DNA from: an uncultured Oscillospiraceae bacterium
Lineage (GTDB): Bacteria > Bacillota > Clostridia > Oscillospirales > Ruminococcaceae
Reading direction: 5' to 3'
Assembly: GCA_900539695.1 (NCBI GenBank)
Contig: UQDG01000013.1
Span: forward strand, 1 to 64,000
Length of the DNA stretch: 64,000 nucleotides
Shown here: positions 8,291 to 16,555 of the stretch, one piece after another
Numbering within the stretch: position 1 is the stretch's first letter
Layout: the number at the start of each line of letters is the position of its first letter
Notes under the pieces: model-generated
Told to the model about the DNA's origin: nothing
Databases searched by the model: none
What the model saw: the letters and a program-made list of their open reading frames with translations, nothing else
Made by a program: the position numbers and the translations under genes

Positions 8291-9211
8291 ATGAAAAATT
8301 CCCGATTGGCAAGCTGGAAAACGGCATTACCATTTTTGCTTCCAAGTTTGGCTGGTTTTGTTGTGTTCAGTATCATCCCAATGATTATGCAAATTTTTGT
8401 CAGCCTGACCAGTTGGGATGGATTGAGCGAACTGACATTGTTCAGTGATTTTAGCGGATTCATGGATCGATTCTACGTAGGGATCGAGAACTATAAGGAA
8501 ATTCTCACATCAAAAGAGTTTTATCAGGTGATTGGAAACACGCTGGAATTTGTGATCCTCTACATTCCTTTGATGCTTATTGCCTCTATGATTGTGGCGC
8601 TCATTTTGAACAGTCATGTAAAGGGTGTTGGAATTTTCCGCGTTCTTTACTATATCCCGGTTATCACCTCATGGGTTGCGGGCGCATTGATCTGGAAATG
8701 GGTTCTTAGTCCTGAGTATGGTGCTATTAACAATATTCTGGCCTTGTTCGGAATTGAGGGACCCTCGTGGCTTCAAAGCTCAAAGTGGGCAATGCCCGCA
8801 ATCGTTCTTGCCTCGGTCTGGAAGGATATGGGGTACTTTGGCCTTATGCTGATGTCTGGCCTTCAGGGAATCAATCAGGAATACTACGATGCGGCGGCAA
8901 TCGACGGTGCCGGCAAAATCAAACAGTTTACAAGAATTACATTGCCGTTGCTGACTCCTACGCTTTTCTTTGTCTTGATTATCAGCTTGATTAACTCCTT
9001 CCAGCTGTTTACGCAGATTATGATCATGACCCCCGATGGTGGCCCGCTTGGCTCGACAATGGTGATGGTTGAACGCATTTATAAGTGCGGCTTCCGTTAC
9101 TATGAAATGGGTACGGCTGCCGCATATAGCTGGATTCTGTTTGCAATTTTGCTGCTTCTGACAATGGTTCAGATGAAACTTCAGAACAAGTGGGTGAACT
9201 ACGATGACTAA
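8291..9211 (+). CDS. Sugar ABC transporter permease, MalF type
   Basis: A 306-residue integral membrane protein with six predicted helices starting at residues 12-32 (LPFLLPSLAGFVVFSIIPMI). The cytoplasmic EAA-type loop is readable as EYYDAAAIDGAGKIKQF followed by RITLPLLTP, the contact site for the ATPase. GGAGGG lies 11 nt before ATG 8291. It pairs with the MalG-type permease, whose start overlaps its end by 8 nt, so the two are translationally coupled. Confidence 0.93.
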   Translation: MKNSRLASWKTALPFLLPSLAGFVVFSIIPMIMQIFVSLTSWDGLSELTLFSDFSGFMDRFYVGIENYKEILTSKEFYQVIGNTLEFVILYIPLMLIASMIVALILNSHVKGVGIFRVLYYIPVITSWVAGALIWKWVLSPEYGAINNILALFGIEGPSWLQSSKWAMPAIVLASVWKDMGYFGLMLMSGLQGINQEYYDAAAIDGAGKIKQFTRITLPLLTPTLFFVLIISLINSFQLFTQIMIMTPDGGPLGSTMVMVERIYKCGFRYYEMGTAAAYSWILFAILLLLTMVQMKLQNKWVNYDD

Positions 9212-10064
9212 CGCTAAAACATCTTCTTTGACAGGGCTGAAACAAAGACGAATCATTGGAAAAGTGGCATTTTATGTACTGGGATTGTTGGTGGCCATAA
9301 TTGTCTGCATCCCGTTTTATTGGATGATTATCACCAGCTTAAAAGGCCGCGGCGCTATTATGAGCATTCCCGTGGAGTGGATTCCAAAAGAACCGACACT
9401 TGATGCATACAAAAAACTTTTTGCCATGCCGGAATTTGTGGGCTCTATCTTCAACAGCTTTTACGTGTCTGTTCTTTGCACGGCAGTGCGGCTTCTGTGT
9501 GCCGCGATGGCTGCATTTGCACTGACAAAAATTCCGTTCAAGGGACGTAATGCGGTCTTTGGTATTTATGTTACGGCGCTGATGATTCCGTCGCAGATCA
9601 CTTTTATTCCACTGTTCATTATCATGACGAATATGCACCTTACCAATAGCTTAAATGCGTTTATGCTGTTGCAGCTGTTTAATGCCTTTGCCATTTTTAT
9701 GATGCGGCAGAAAATGATGACAATCAACGATGCCTATATTGAAGCTGCTGTTATTGATGGCGCGAGCATGTGGCGCATTTTTTTCAAAATCATACTGCCC
9801 ATGAGCGGCAGCGCTATGGCAACGCTGGCAATCCTTGCATTTATGGACATGTGGAATGATTACCTGCTGCCGTTGGTTTTGCTGAGCGAAAGAAGCAAAT
9901 TTACGCTTCCACTGCTGCTGAGCACGTTGTCCGGCCAGTACAAGAATCAGTACAACCTGACAATGGCAGGCGCACTGATTTCGATTATTCCGATTCTGAT
10001 CGTTTATATTTTTGCGCAGAAGTATTTCAAAGAAGGCCTTACGGTTGGCGGCGTGAAAGGATAA
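9204..10064 (+). CDS. Sugar ABC transporter permease, MalG type
   Basis: A 286-residue membrane permease, the second half of the carbohydrate importer. A first helix lies near residues 20-42, after a short cytoplasmic N-terminus, and the EAA loop reads AYIEAAVIDGASMWRIFFKI followed by ILP. Length is usual for the family. Its end is only 6 nt from the next gene, a GH31 enzyme, so uptake and hydrolysis are encoded as one unit. Confidence 0.93.
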   Translation: MTNAKTSSLTGLKQRRIIGKVAFYVLGLLVAIIVCIPFYWMIITSLKGRGAIMSIPVEWIPKEPTLDAYKKLFAMPEFVGSIFNSFYVSVLCTAVRLLCAAMAAFALTKIPFKGRNAVFGIYVTALMIPSQITFIPLFIIMTNMHLTNSLNAFMLLQLFNAFAIFMMRQKMMTINDAYIEAAVIDGASMWRIFFKIILPMSGSAMATLAILAFMDMWNDYLLPLVLLSERSKFTLPLLLSTLSGQYKNQYNLTMAGALISIIPILIVYIFAQKYFKEGLTVGGVKG

Positions 10065-10070
10065 AAGTAT

Positions 10071-12050
10071 ATGATTGAGTGGGAGCCTAATAAGAACGAT
10101 GCCAATCTGAACATGCCAGTAGACGGTCAGGTGGCTTCTATATGCTGGAATGAACAGACAAAACTGCTCACCATGAGTCTTGCGTATTCAGCAGTTTATG
10201 GAATGGGTGAACGGTATAATGGACTCAACCAGAATGACCGCATCGTGAAAATCGAGGTGGAAGAAAAGTTCTGTAATCAAGGGGATAAAAGCTATTGTCC
10301 CTCGCCATTCTTTTTCACGGATACAGGGTTCTCTTTCTGTACATTGTCTGGTGGCACATTGATATTCGATTTCACACAGAAAAACGTCATAACGGTTCAT
10401 GCGCCCGGCAATTGTAAGTTTATATTCAACGCAGGAACGCCTGCAAAGCTGATTTCTGAGTATATGTCTTTGTCCGGGCCTGCGATTCTTCCGCCTGACT
10501 GGGTCTTCGGGCCGTGGATCTCTGCAAACCATTGGAATACGCAAAAGGAAACGGAAAAGCAGATTGAACTTCTGAAGAAGTATCAATTCCCGGCTACCGT
10601 GCTGGTTCTTGAAGCATGGAGCGATGAAGCAACCTTTTACATTTTTAATGGTGCCAAATATAAGGAAAAGCCGAACGGAGCGCCTTTTGCAGTAGATGAC
10701 TTTGACTATTCGGAAAGCGCCTATTGGCCGAACCCACAGGAAATGATTGAAAAGCTGCATAAGGCAGGACTTCATCTGGTGCTCTGGCAGGTCCCGGTGT
10801 ATAAGCAGCAAGGCGATGATGAAATCAGAAATCATCAGAATGATTTGGATCGGGAGGATGCAGTAAAACGCTCCCTGTGTATTCATGACTTGGATGGGAC
10901 ACCCTATAAGATTCCAGAAGGGCATTGGTTTCCCGGCTCGATGATCCCTGATTTTACAAATCCTGAAACTTGCAAAACATGGTTCGGGAAAAGACAGTAC
11001 CTGCTTGACATGGGCGTAGATGGATTCAAAACCGATGGCGGCGAATTTGTTTGCACAGATGAAGTCTCCTTTTATGACGGCAGTACGGGCAAGGAAAGCC
11101 GCAACTGCTATCCGCAGCAATACACGAAGGCATATACCAAATTTCTTGGCGATAATCATGTTCTTTTCAGCCGTGCAGGCTACATGGGACAGCATACAAC
11201 ACCGTGCCATTGGGGTGGGGATCAGCAGTCCACAAATGATGAACTGCGGCATGTCCTCTCTGCGGGGCTTAGTGCAGCTTTAAGCGGCATTCTGTTCTGG
11301 GGATTTGATCTTGCCGGGTTTGCAGGCCCGCTTCCGACGTTGGATCTCTATCGCCATGCAACGATGCTGGCGTGTTTTACGCCAATTATGCAATGGCATT
11401 CTGAACCCGATGGCGGTCAGTTCAAAGAATTGATGCCAGGCGGCGAGGGAAACAATGAACGCAGTCCGTGGAATATGGCAGCAGTCTATAATTCTCCTGA
11501 ATTCGTGACAGAGATGCGTTTTTGGCATTGGCTCAGAATGAATTTGCAGCCCTATTTGATGGCCACTGCATTCAGGTGCGCTGCAGAGAAAGTCCCAATG
11601 ATGCGTCCGCTTGTGTACGAATGGCCGCGGGACAAAGCCGCTCGCCAAGTTGAGGACGAATTCCTTCTGGGGGATGCTATCCTTGTTGCACCGCTGTTGG
11701 AAGAAAACCAAACTGCAAGAGAAGTCTATCTGCCGGAGGGCGAATGGTACGCCTTTTTTACGGGAAAATGCTATCATGGCTGCCAGACAATTTCTACGAC
11801 GGCAGATATGAAATTCCCTGTTTTTATCCGCAGCGGCTATGCAGTTCCTCTGCATGCTGATGGCATGGATTCACTTGGCAATCCAGTTTCTCAGAATCTT
11901 AATTCTAAACTGATTCTGCTTGTCGCTGGAGCGGCAGGCAAAAGTACTTTCACCACAAATAAGTCGGTTCTTACCTGCGAGTGGAAAAACGAAAAGGTCC
12001 GCGTGGAAGGAACTGGAGCAGAAACCGTTCAAATTCACCATTTTTGCTGA
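10071..12050 (+). CDS. GH31 alpha-glucosidase/alpha-xylosidase family enzyme
   Basis: A 659-residue cytoplasmic retaining glycosidase of family 31. The N-terminal sandwich carries YGMGERYNGLNQ; the TIM barrel follows from about residue 150 (LPPDWVFGPWISANHWN). The nucleophile is Asp322 in GFKTDGGE and the acid/base Asp384 in HWGGDQQST. LFWGFDLAGFAG and FTPIMQWHSEP are further family signatures. Specificity within the family (glucosidase, xylosidase or transglucosidase) cannot be settled; the GH65 and beta-PGM neighbours favour an alpha-glucosidase. Last but one in the importer operon. Confidence 0.9.
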   Translation: MIEWEPNKNDANLNMPVDGQVASICWNEQTKLLTMSLAYSAVYGMGERYNGLNQNDRIVKIEVEEKFCNQGDKSYCPSPFFFTDTGFSFCTLSGGTLIFDFTQKNVITVHAPGNCKFIFNAGTPAKLISEYMSLSGPAILPPDWVFGPWISANHWNTQKETEKQIELLKKYQFPATVLVLEAWSDEATFYIFNGAKYKEKPNGAPFAVDDFDYSESAYWPNPQEMIEKLHKAGLHLVLWQVPVYKQQGDDEIRNHQNDLDREDAVKRSLCIHDLDGTPYKIPEGHWFPGSMIPDFTNPETCKTWFGKRQYLLDMGVDGFKTDGGEFVCTDEVSFYDGSTGKESRNCYPQQYTKAYTKFLGDNHVLFSRAGYMGQHTTPCHWGGDQQSTNDELRHVLSAGLSAALSGILFWGFDLAGFAGPLPTLDLYRHATMLACFTPIMQWHSEPDGGQFKELMPGGEGNNERSPWNMAAVYNSPEFVTEMRFWHWLRMNLQPYLMATAFRCAAEKVPMMRPLVYEWPRDKAARQVEDEFLLGDAILVAPLLEENQTAREVYLPEGEWYAFFTGKCYHGCQTISTTADMKFPVFIRSGYAVPLHADGMDSLGNPVSQNLNSKLILLVAGAAGKSTFTTNKSVLTCEWKNEKVRVEGTGAETVQIHHFC

Positions 12051-12110
12051 CCGCAAGAGGCCTTAGCACACAGCAAGAGGCTGTTTATTTGCAGTCAAAA
12101 GGATTTGCCT

Positions 12111-12752
12111 ATGAACGCTATTATTTTCGATTTAGATGGTGTTCTGTGCCATACAGATGAATATCACTATATGGCATGGAAAGCCATAGCTGATGAATTG
12201 CATATTCCTTTTAATAGAGAAGTCAATAACCAGCTGCGAGGCGTTTCGCGGATGGAGAGTCTCAAACTAATCCTGCGCAATTCACCAGTCCGTTATAGCG
12301 AGCAGGAAAAATTTCTGCTTGCGGAAAAGAAAAACAATATTTACAGAGAGCTACTACAAAATATAACTTCAAAGGATTTGGCAGATGGCGCTTGGGCAGT
12401 GCTGGAAAAGCTACATGCCGTCCATATCCCGATGGCTATCGGATCTTCAAGCAAGAATACGCCGCTTATTGTAGAAAAACTTGGAATTGGAAAATTCTTT
12501 GATGTTATTGTAGATGGAAATCAAATTTCACATTCAAAACCGGATCCGGAGGTCTTTTTGCTGGCGGCAGAAAAGCTGCACCAGAAGCCAAGTGATTGCC
12601 TTGTCGTTGAAGATGCAGAGGCAGGTGTGAAAGCTGCTCTCAATGGGGGCTTTCTGGTGGCAGGAATCGGGCCGGCTAAAGATTGTCCGAACATCAATTA
12701 TCCGCTTCTATCGTTAAGTGAACTTCTTGCAATAGAGGACCATCCAGCTTGA
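12111..12752 (+). CDS. pgmB: Beta-phosphoglucomutase (HAD superfamily)
   Basis: A 213-residue HAD enzyme that converts beta-glucose 1-phosphate to glucose 6-phosphate. Motif I is FDLDGVLCHTDEYH (nucleophile and acid/base Asp), the cap carries QLRGVSRMESL, the typical beta-PGM phosphate/sugar-binding loop; motif II is GSSSKN, motif III HSKPDPEVF and motif IV VVEDAEAGVKAA. ATG 12111 follows AAAGGA by 7 nt and is preferred over a TTG two codons earlier. It closes the pathway opened by the GH65 phosphorylase on the other strand, and is separated from the GH31 gene by only about 60 nt. Confidence 0.92.
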   Translation: MNAIIFDLDGVLCHTDEYHYMAWKAIADELHIPFNREVNNQLRGVSRMESLKLILRNSPVRYSEQEKFLLAEKKNNIYRELLQNITSKDLADGAWAVLEKLHAVHIPMAIGSSSKNTPLIVEKLGIGKFFDVIVDGNQISHSKPDPEVFLLAAEKLHQKPSDCLVVEDAEAGVKAALNGGFLVAGIGPAKDCPNINYPLLSLSELLAIEDHPA

Positions 12753-12780
12753 TGGAAAACTAAATAAAAGGGTGATGATA

Positions 12781-12832
12781 AAAGAGCCTGCACTCTGAAG
12801 TCCAGTTGGACTTGGAGGCAGGCCTCTTTTTT
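12781..12832 (+). terminator. Terminator of the importer operon
   Basis: A long hairpin with AAAGAG..CTGC opposite GCAGG..CTCTTT, an inner AAGTCC/GGACTT pairing, and a T6 run. Strong rho-independent signature. Confidence 0.88.
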
Positions 12833-13282
12833 GTTATAAGCCATTTTATGTTATGGAGTTTGATGATGACATGTATTTAGCCTAACACTGATTGCCGGAA
12901 TCACGCAAGATTTTGATTGAACAGAGTAGTATGGTGATGCACCACATGTAATTCTAGCTGTGCTTCTGATCAAAATAATTAACAGGGACTTTTGTATCTC
13001 ATGCCTGCATTCAGGCGTAGCTGTTTCTGTTAATTTTTAGGTATTTCTAAAGCGTGTTCGTTTACTGGCGGTAAATTAAAAATCGCAAATTCAAATTTGA
13101 ATTTCGTTAAAATCACAAGTTTTATAGAGCATATTTGTAAGTTTTTACAAACTTCTTTGCGAGGTGTTGAAATCAAAAAGCGAATATGTTACTATTTAGA
13201 CGCAATAAGTAAGATAACTTAACTAACTAACTAACTAACGAACCAGACCTGATATTTGCTACACGAAAGGCAAAATTTGTAA
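12833..13282. other. Gene-free AT-rich region with palindrome, promoter and (TAAC)5 tract
   Basis: About 450 nt with no credible reading frame. It holds a perfect 18-bp palindrome AAATTCAAATTTGAATTT (13087-13104), a candidate promoter TTGAAA (13167-13172), 17 nt, TACTAT (13190-13195), and a tetranucleotide run TAAC x5 (13220-13239) in the predicted 5' leader of the ROK gene. The first 200 nt show nothing I can name. Confidence 0.6.
13220..13239 (+). repeat. (TAAC)5 microsatellite in ROK leader
   Basis: Five exact tandem TAAC units followed by GAAC, 43 nt before the ROK start codon and about 25 nt past the -10. Such a tract can change copy number by slipped-strand mispairing; here it would alter leader length, not a reading frame. 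Confidence 0.85.
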
Positions 13283-14476
13283 ATGGTTATTCAACAGCGC
13301 ATCCGTGCAGAAAACCTGAAAAAAATCTACCAACTGGTAAACCAAAATAGAAGTATCTCAAGGGCGGCGTTGTCGAAAGAAACCAATCTCAGCAAACCCA
13401 CGGTTTCCAGCTTGGTTGATGAGCTGATTGTCAACAAGTATCTCATTGACTGCGGGACCGTTGTCAGCCAGCAAATGGGACGCCGTCCCAGCGAACTGAG
13501 GGTCAATGGTACAGAAAACCTAGTGGCGGTTATCAGCTGGCGGAGAGCGCGCTTGGATATTGCCCTGATCACGGCGGATAATAAAATCGCCTTCCGGGAT
13601 CAGATTCCCCTTACGGAAGAAGAAGATAAGGTCGACAAGATCACATCCACCTTTTTCAACATTATGAAGCCGAAAGTAGGGGATAGACGCATCATGGGTC
13701 TCTGCATCATTATACCGGGCATTATTGATGCAGAAAATAAACGGATCCTCTCCACAGTGATCGGCGTAGGCTACAGTGACCCTGTGGTCCAGCGCTTTGA
13801 AGAAGCTTTTCATGATTATCCTTTCTGCCTGCTGAATGATACCGCCTGTTTCGCTTACGCAGAATATGTGTTTGCCAACATTACAGAACCTAATTTCGCC
13901 TATATCAATGTCTCAAAAGGTGTTGGCGCTTGCCTTTTTGCCAATGGAAAAATGCTTCGTGGGGCTGGCGGCAATGCAACGCAGTTCGGACATTTCTCAG
14001 TTGACAGAAACGGACCGCTTTGCGCTTGCGGAAATCATGGCTGCGTTGAACGTGTTGTAGGTGAAAATGCCTTGACGGAAAGAGCGGAGGCGTGCGGTAT
14101 TGATTTGACCCGTTTCGCTGGACGCAAACCTTTGTACTGTGATATTGGTGCCATGGCTGAAGATGGAGATGCCCATGCAAAAGAGCTGATAAAAGATCTA
14201 GCGGTCGATTTGTCTTTTGCGATCTCAAATCTGATCACGCTTTTCAATCCGTCGCTTGTGGTGATTGGCGGTATGGGCGTAAATCTTGGCCCGTTCTTCC
14301 TTTCCAACATCCGCGATGAAGTACAAAATAGCGGCTTCAAAGAGTTTGTGTCCAACACCTGGATCCAGTATTCTACGCTGGGGCTGGATTCCGAGCTTGG
14401 CGGTGCTGCAAGATATTATATTGATCACTACTACGATTTCTTTGAACAGATGCAAGGCGGCCTATACGCTGACTGA
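13283..14476 (+). CDS. ROK-family transcriptional regulator (NagC/XylR type)
   Basis: A 397-residue regulator with an N-terminal winged HTH (SRAALSKETNLSKPTVSSLV, residues ~28-47) and a C-terminal ROK sugar-kinase-like domain. The ROK zinc motif appears as CACGNHGCVE (preceded by GPL), and the sugar-binding region as GVGACLFANGKMLRGAGGNATQFGH. AAAGG lies upstream of ATG 13283. As first gene of the second sugar cluster it most likely represses it until a sugar or sugar phosphate binds the ROK domain. The next gene starts 22 nt after its stop. Confidence 0.92.
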   Translation: MVIQQRIRAENLKKIYQLVNQNRSISRAALSKETNLSKPTVSSLVDELIVNKYLIDCGTVVSQQMGRRPSELRVNGTENLVAVISWRRARLDIALITADNKIAFRDQIPLTEEEDKVDKITSTFFNIMKPKVGDRRIMGLCIIIPGIIDAENKRILSTVIGVGYSDPVVQRFEEAFHDYPFCLLNDTACFAYAEYVFANITEPNFAYINVSKGVGACLFANGKMLRGAGGNATQFGHFSVDRNGPLCACGNHGCVERVVGENALTERAEACGIDLTRFAGRKPLYCDIGAMAEDGDAHAKELIKDLAVDLSFAISNLITLFNPSLVVIGGMGVNLGPFFLSNIRDEVQNSGFKEFVSNTWIQYSTLGLDSELGGAARYYIDHYYDFFEQMQGGLYAD

Positions 14477-14498
14477 TGCAGAAAAGAGGCTTGAGATT

Positions 14499-15314
14499 AT
14501 GATGCCCAGAATTATTGGTGTCAATTCCAACTGCTACCATGGTTACTCAATCGATGAAGCACTGGAGGGAATCGCCGCAGCGGGGTTCCATTATGTAGAA
14601 CTGACGGCAACAAAGGGATGGACAGAACACGTCTTTCCGGACCAGAGCTTTGCAAGTCTTTGCCATGTGCAGGACAAACTGAAAGAGCTGGATCTAGTCC
14701 CCTTTGCGATGAGCGGTCATACAAACCTTATGGATGTAGACAGACTGCCTGATTTTATTATGAATATGCGCCTGGCGCATTTCTTCGGCTGTAAATACAT
14801 TGTCTCCTCAATCGGTGAGGCCCATTTAAAGGATAAAGCAAAAACCGGAAACGAAGTTCTGGTGCAGAACATCAAAGGACTGATCCCGCATCTGAAAGAA
14901 AATGGCTTGATGCTGGTCTTGGAGCTGCACGGTGAGCATGCGACCGGCACAATCATGAATGGAATCGTCACGGCAGTAAATTCCAATCTGGTAAAAATCA
15001 ACTACGATACGGCAAACTGCGTGTTCTATGGCAATGTAGATGCAGCAGATGATATCGATACCTGCATGGACAATGTGGCGTACCTGCACATCAAGGATAA
15101 GGCAGGCGCGCGCGATGCATGGGATTTCCCTGCACTTGGAAAAGGCTACGTCGATTTCAAAACGCTTTTCAATAAACTGGACAAGGCTAATAACGATGCC
15201 CCGTTCAGCCTCGAAATTGAGTTTACCGCAAAAGGACCGAAAGATCTGGATGAGATCAATACCGCTGTTAAAGAATCTGCGGTATATTTGAAAAATCTCG
15301 GTTACAAGATTTAA
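14499..15314 (+). CDS. Sugar phosphate isomerase/epimerase-like TIM barrel
   Basis: A 271-residue protein of the xylose-isomerase-like TIM-barrel superfamily (AP endonuclease 2 fold). The N-terminus MPRIIGVNSNCYHGYSIDEA and the ordered acidic/His residues typical of metal-dependent epimerases are visible: LELHGEH, INYDTANCVFYG, AYLHIKDKAG and FSLEIEF. These would bind a divalent metal and interconvert keto-sugars or cyclic polyols. ATG 14499 follows AGAGG; longer upstream readings overlap the ROK gene and are not protein-like. It pairs with a second TIM barrel at the far end of the operon, as in inositol- or keto-sugar pathways. Confidence 0.82.
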   Translation: MMPRIIGVNSNCYHGYSIDEALEGIAAAGFHYVELTATKGWTEHVFPDQSFASLCHVQDKLKELDLVPFAMSGHTNLMDVDRLPDFIMNMRLAHFFGCKYIVSSIGEAHLKDKAKTGNEVLVQNIKGLIPHLKENGLMLVLELHGEHATGTIMNGIVTAVNSNLVKINYDTANCVFYGNVDAADDIDTCMDNVAYLHIKDKAGARDAWDFPALGKGYVDFKTLFNKLDKANNDAPFSLEIEFTAKGPKDLDEINTAVKESAVYLKNLGYKI

Positions 15315-15386
15315 GTACATTCTGCGGTAGGTACCACCGCCGGATAATATATTTTCTACATTATTTATATGGAGGTTTAAGAACAC

Positions 15387-16451
15387 ATGAAAAAGGCACT
15401 CTCTATTGCAACAGCCACCGCGCTCATGCTTTCTTTGGCAGCATGCGGCAGCTCTGCTGCATCCAGCTCGGCCGCACCGGCAGCCGACAGCACTGCTTCT
15501 TCCACGGCAGAGTCTTCTTCTGCTGCGGAAAGCACCGGCGATAAGAAGGACCTGACCTTCGGCTATATCGCCTACGATATGTCGGATATCTGGAATGAGT
15601 ATTCTGCCAAGGCATTTGAGTATGCCGCTGAGCAGAATGGCGTTAAGACCGTCGTCCTGGATTCCAAGAACAGCCTGGAAGATTCCGTCACCGCGATGGA
15701 ATCCCTGATTCAGCAGGGCGTTGACGGCATCTCTGTCTTCCCGATCTCTACCGAGCAGGGGTCTCAGCTGGTCAAGATGGCTAACGAGGCCGGAATCCCC
15801 GTCACTATCGAGAACTTTGCTATGGACGGCCTGGATGATCCGGGCGATTACATTGCTTCCGTTGCCTGTGAGTATGACAAGATCGGCGAAGCTGCCATCA
15901 AGTGGATCGCTGAGCAGGACCCCGAGGCAAAGATCTTCTTCTGCGCTGGCCAGGAAGGCGCAGGTGTTTACGAGAAGTACCAGGAAGGTGTTGACCGCGC
16001 CCTGGAAGAGCTGGGCGGCGATGTGCAGGTCGTTGCTACGCTGCACGCTGACTGGCTGACGGATAAGGCTTACAACGTTACTACCGACCTGATCAACTCC
16101 GGCACCGAGTTCAACTACATCTTTGCCAACAACGATATGATGGCCCAGGGCTGCTACAACGCTCTGAAGGACGCTGGCAAAGAGAACATCCCCATCGTTT
16201 CCACTGGTGGTTCTCCGGATGGTTTCAAAATGCTGCAGGACGGTATCGAGGCTGCAAACATGACCGCTCCCGTTTCCATCCAGGGTGTCAAGACTTTCAT
16301 GAACCTGTACAATAAGGTCGCCCTGGGCGAAGATCCCGCTGAGAAGTTTACTGCTCTGCCGGTTATCCCCGTTTCTGCTGATGATACCAGCTCCTACATT
16401 GCTTGGGATGACTATGCAGCCGCTTACAAGTACCTGGGCGAGAACAAATAA
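15387..16451 (+). CDS. Sugar ABC transporter substrate-binding lipoprotein (RbsB type)
   Basis: A 354-residue lipoprotein binding protein. Signal and lipobox MLSLAAC place the lipid on Cys20; a Ser/Ala-rich linker to about residue 50 precedes a ribose-binding-protein-like domain starting at LTFGYIAYDMSDIWNEYSA. Hinge and cleft patterns include AMESLIQQGVDGISVFP, YIFANNDMMAQGCYNAL and PIVSTGGSPDGF. ATGGAGG lies upstream. It feeds the ATPase/permease pair that follows. A terminator-like hairpin after the gene probably raises its output relative to them. Confidence 0.93.
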   Translation: MKKALSIATATALMLSLAACGSSAASSSAAPAADSTASSTAESSSAAESTGDKKDLTFGYIAYDMSDIWNEYSAKAFEYAAEQNGVKTVVLDSKNSLEDSVTAMESLIQQGVDGISVFPISTEQGSQLVKMANEAGIPVTIENFAMDGLDDPGDYIASVACEYDKIGEAAIKWIAEQDPEAKIFFCAGQEGAGVYEKYQEGVDRALEELGGDVQVVATLHADWLTDKAYNVTTDLINSGTEFNYIFANNDMMAQGCYNALKDAGKENIPIVSTGGSPDGFKMLQDGIEAANMTAPVSIQGVKTFMNLYNKVALGEDPAEKFTALPVIPVSADDTSSYIAWDDYAAAYKYLGENK

Positions 16452-16487
16452 CTAGCCTATTGAATACTACGATATGAGTTAATATAC

Positions 16488-16535
16488 CGCCAGCCGGCCG
16501 TGCCGTGAAATTCGGCGCGCCTGGCTGGCGTTTTT
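16488..16535 (+). terminator. Intra-operon terminator/attenuator
   Basis: CGCCAGCC (16488-16495) pairs with GGCTGGCG (16523-16530) with further GC pairing inside, followed by TTTTT. It lies between the binding-protein and ATPase genes, where partial termination would make more binding protein than membrane components. Confidence 0.85.
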
Positions 16536-16555
16536 GTAAGAGGGTGAGATCAGAC

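Noticed and set aside
13215..13245. CRISPR-like repeats at the TAAC run
   Set aside because: A simple tetranucleotide microsatellite of 20 nt without spacers. No CRISPR array or cas gene is seen in the window.
14286..14498. A longer N-terminus for the first TIM-barrel protein
   Set aside because: The extra 71 codons overlap the ROK gene in another frame and are not family-like; ATG 14499 has its own AGAGG site.
16505..16555. GTG at 16505 as start of the RbsA-type ATPase
   Set aside because: It lies in the loop of the intra-operon terminator hairpin; ATG 16556 has a strong ribosome site at correct distance.
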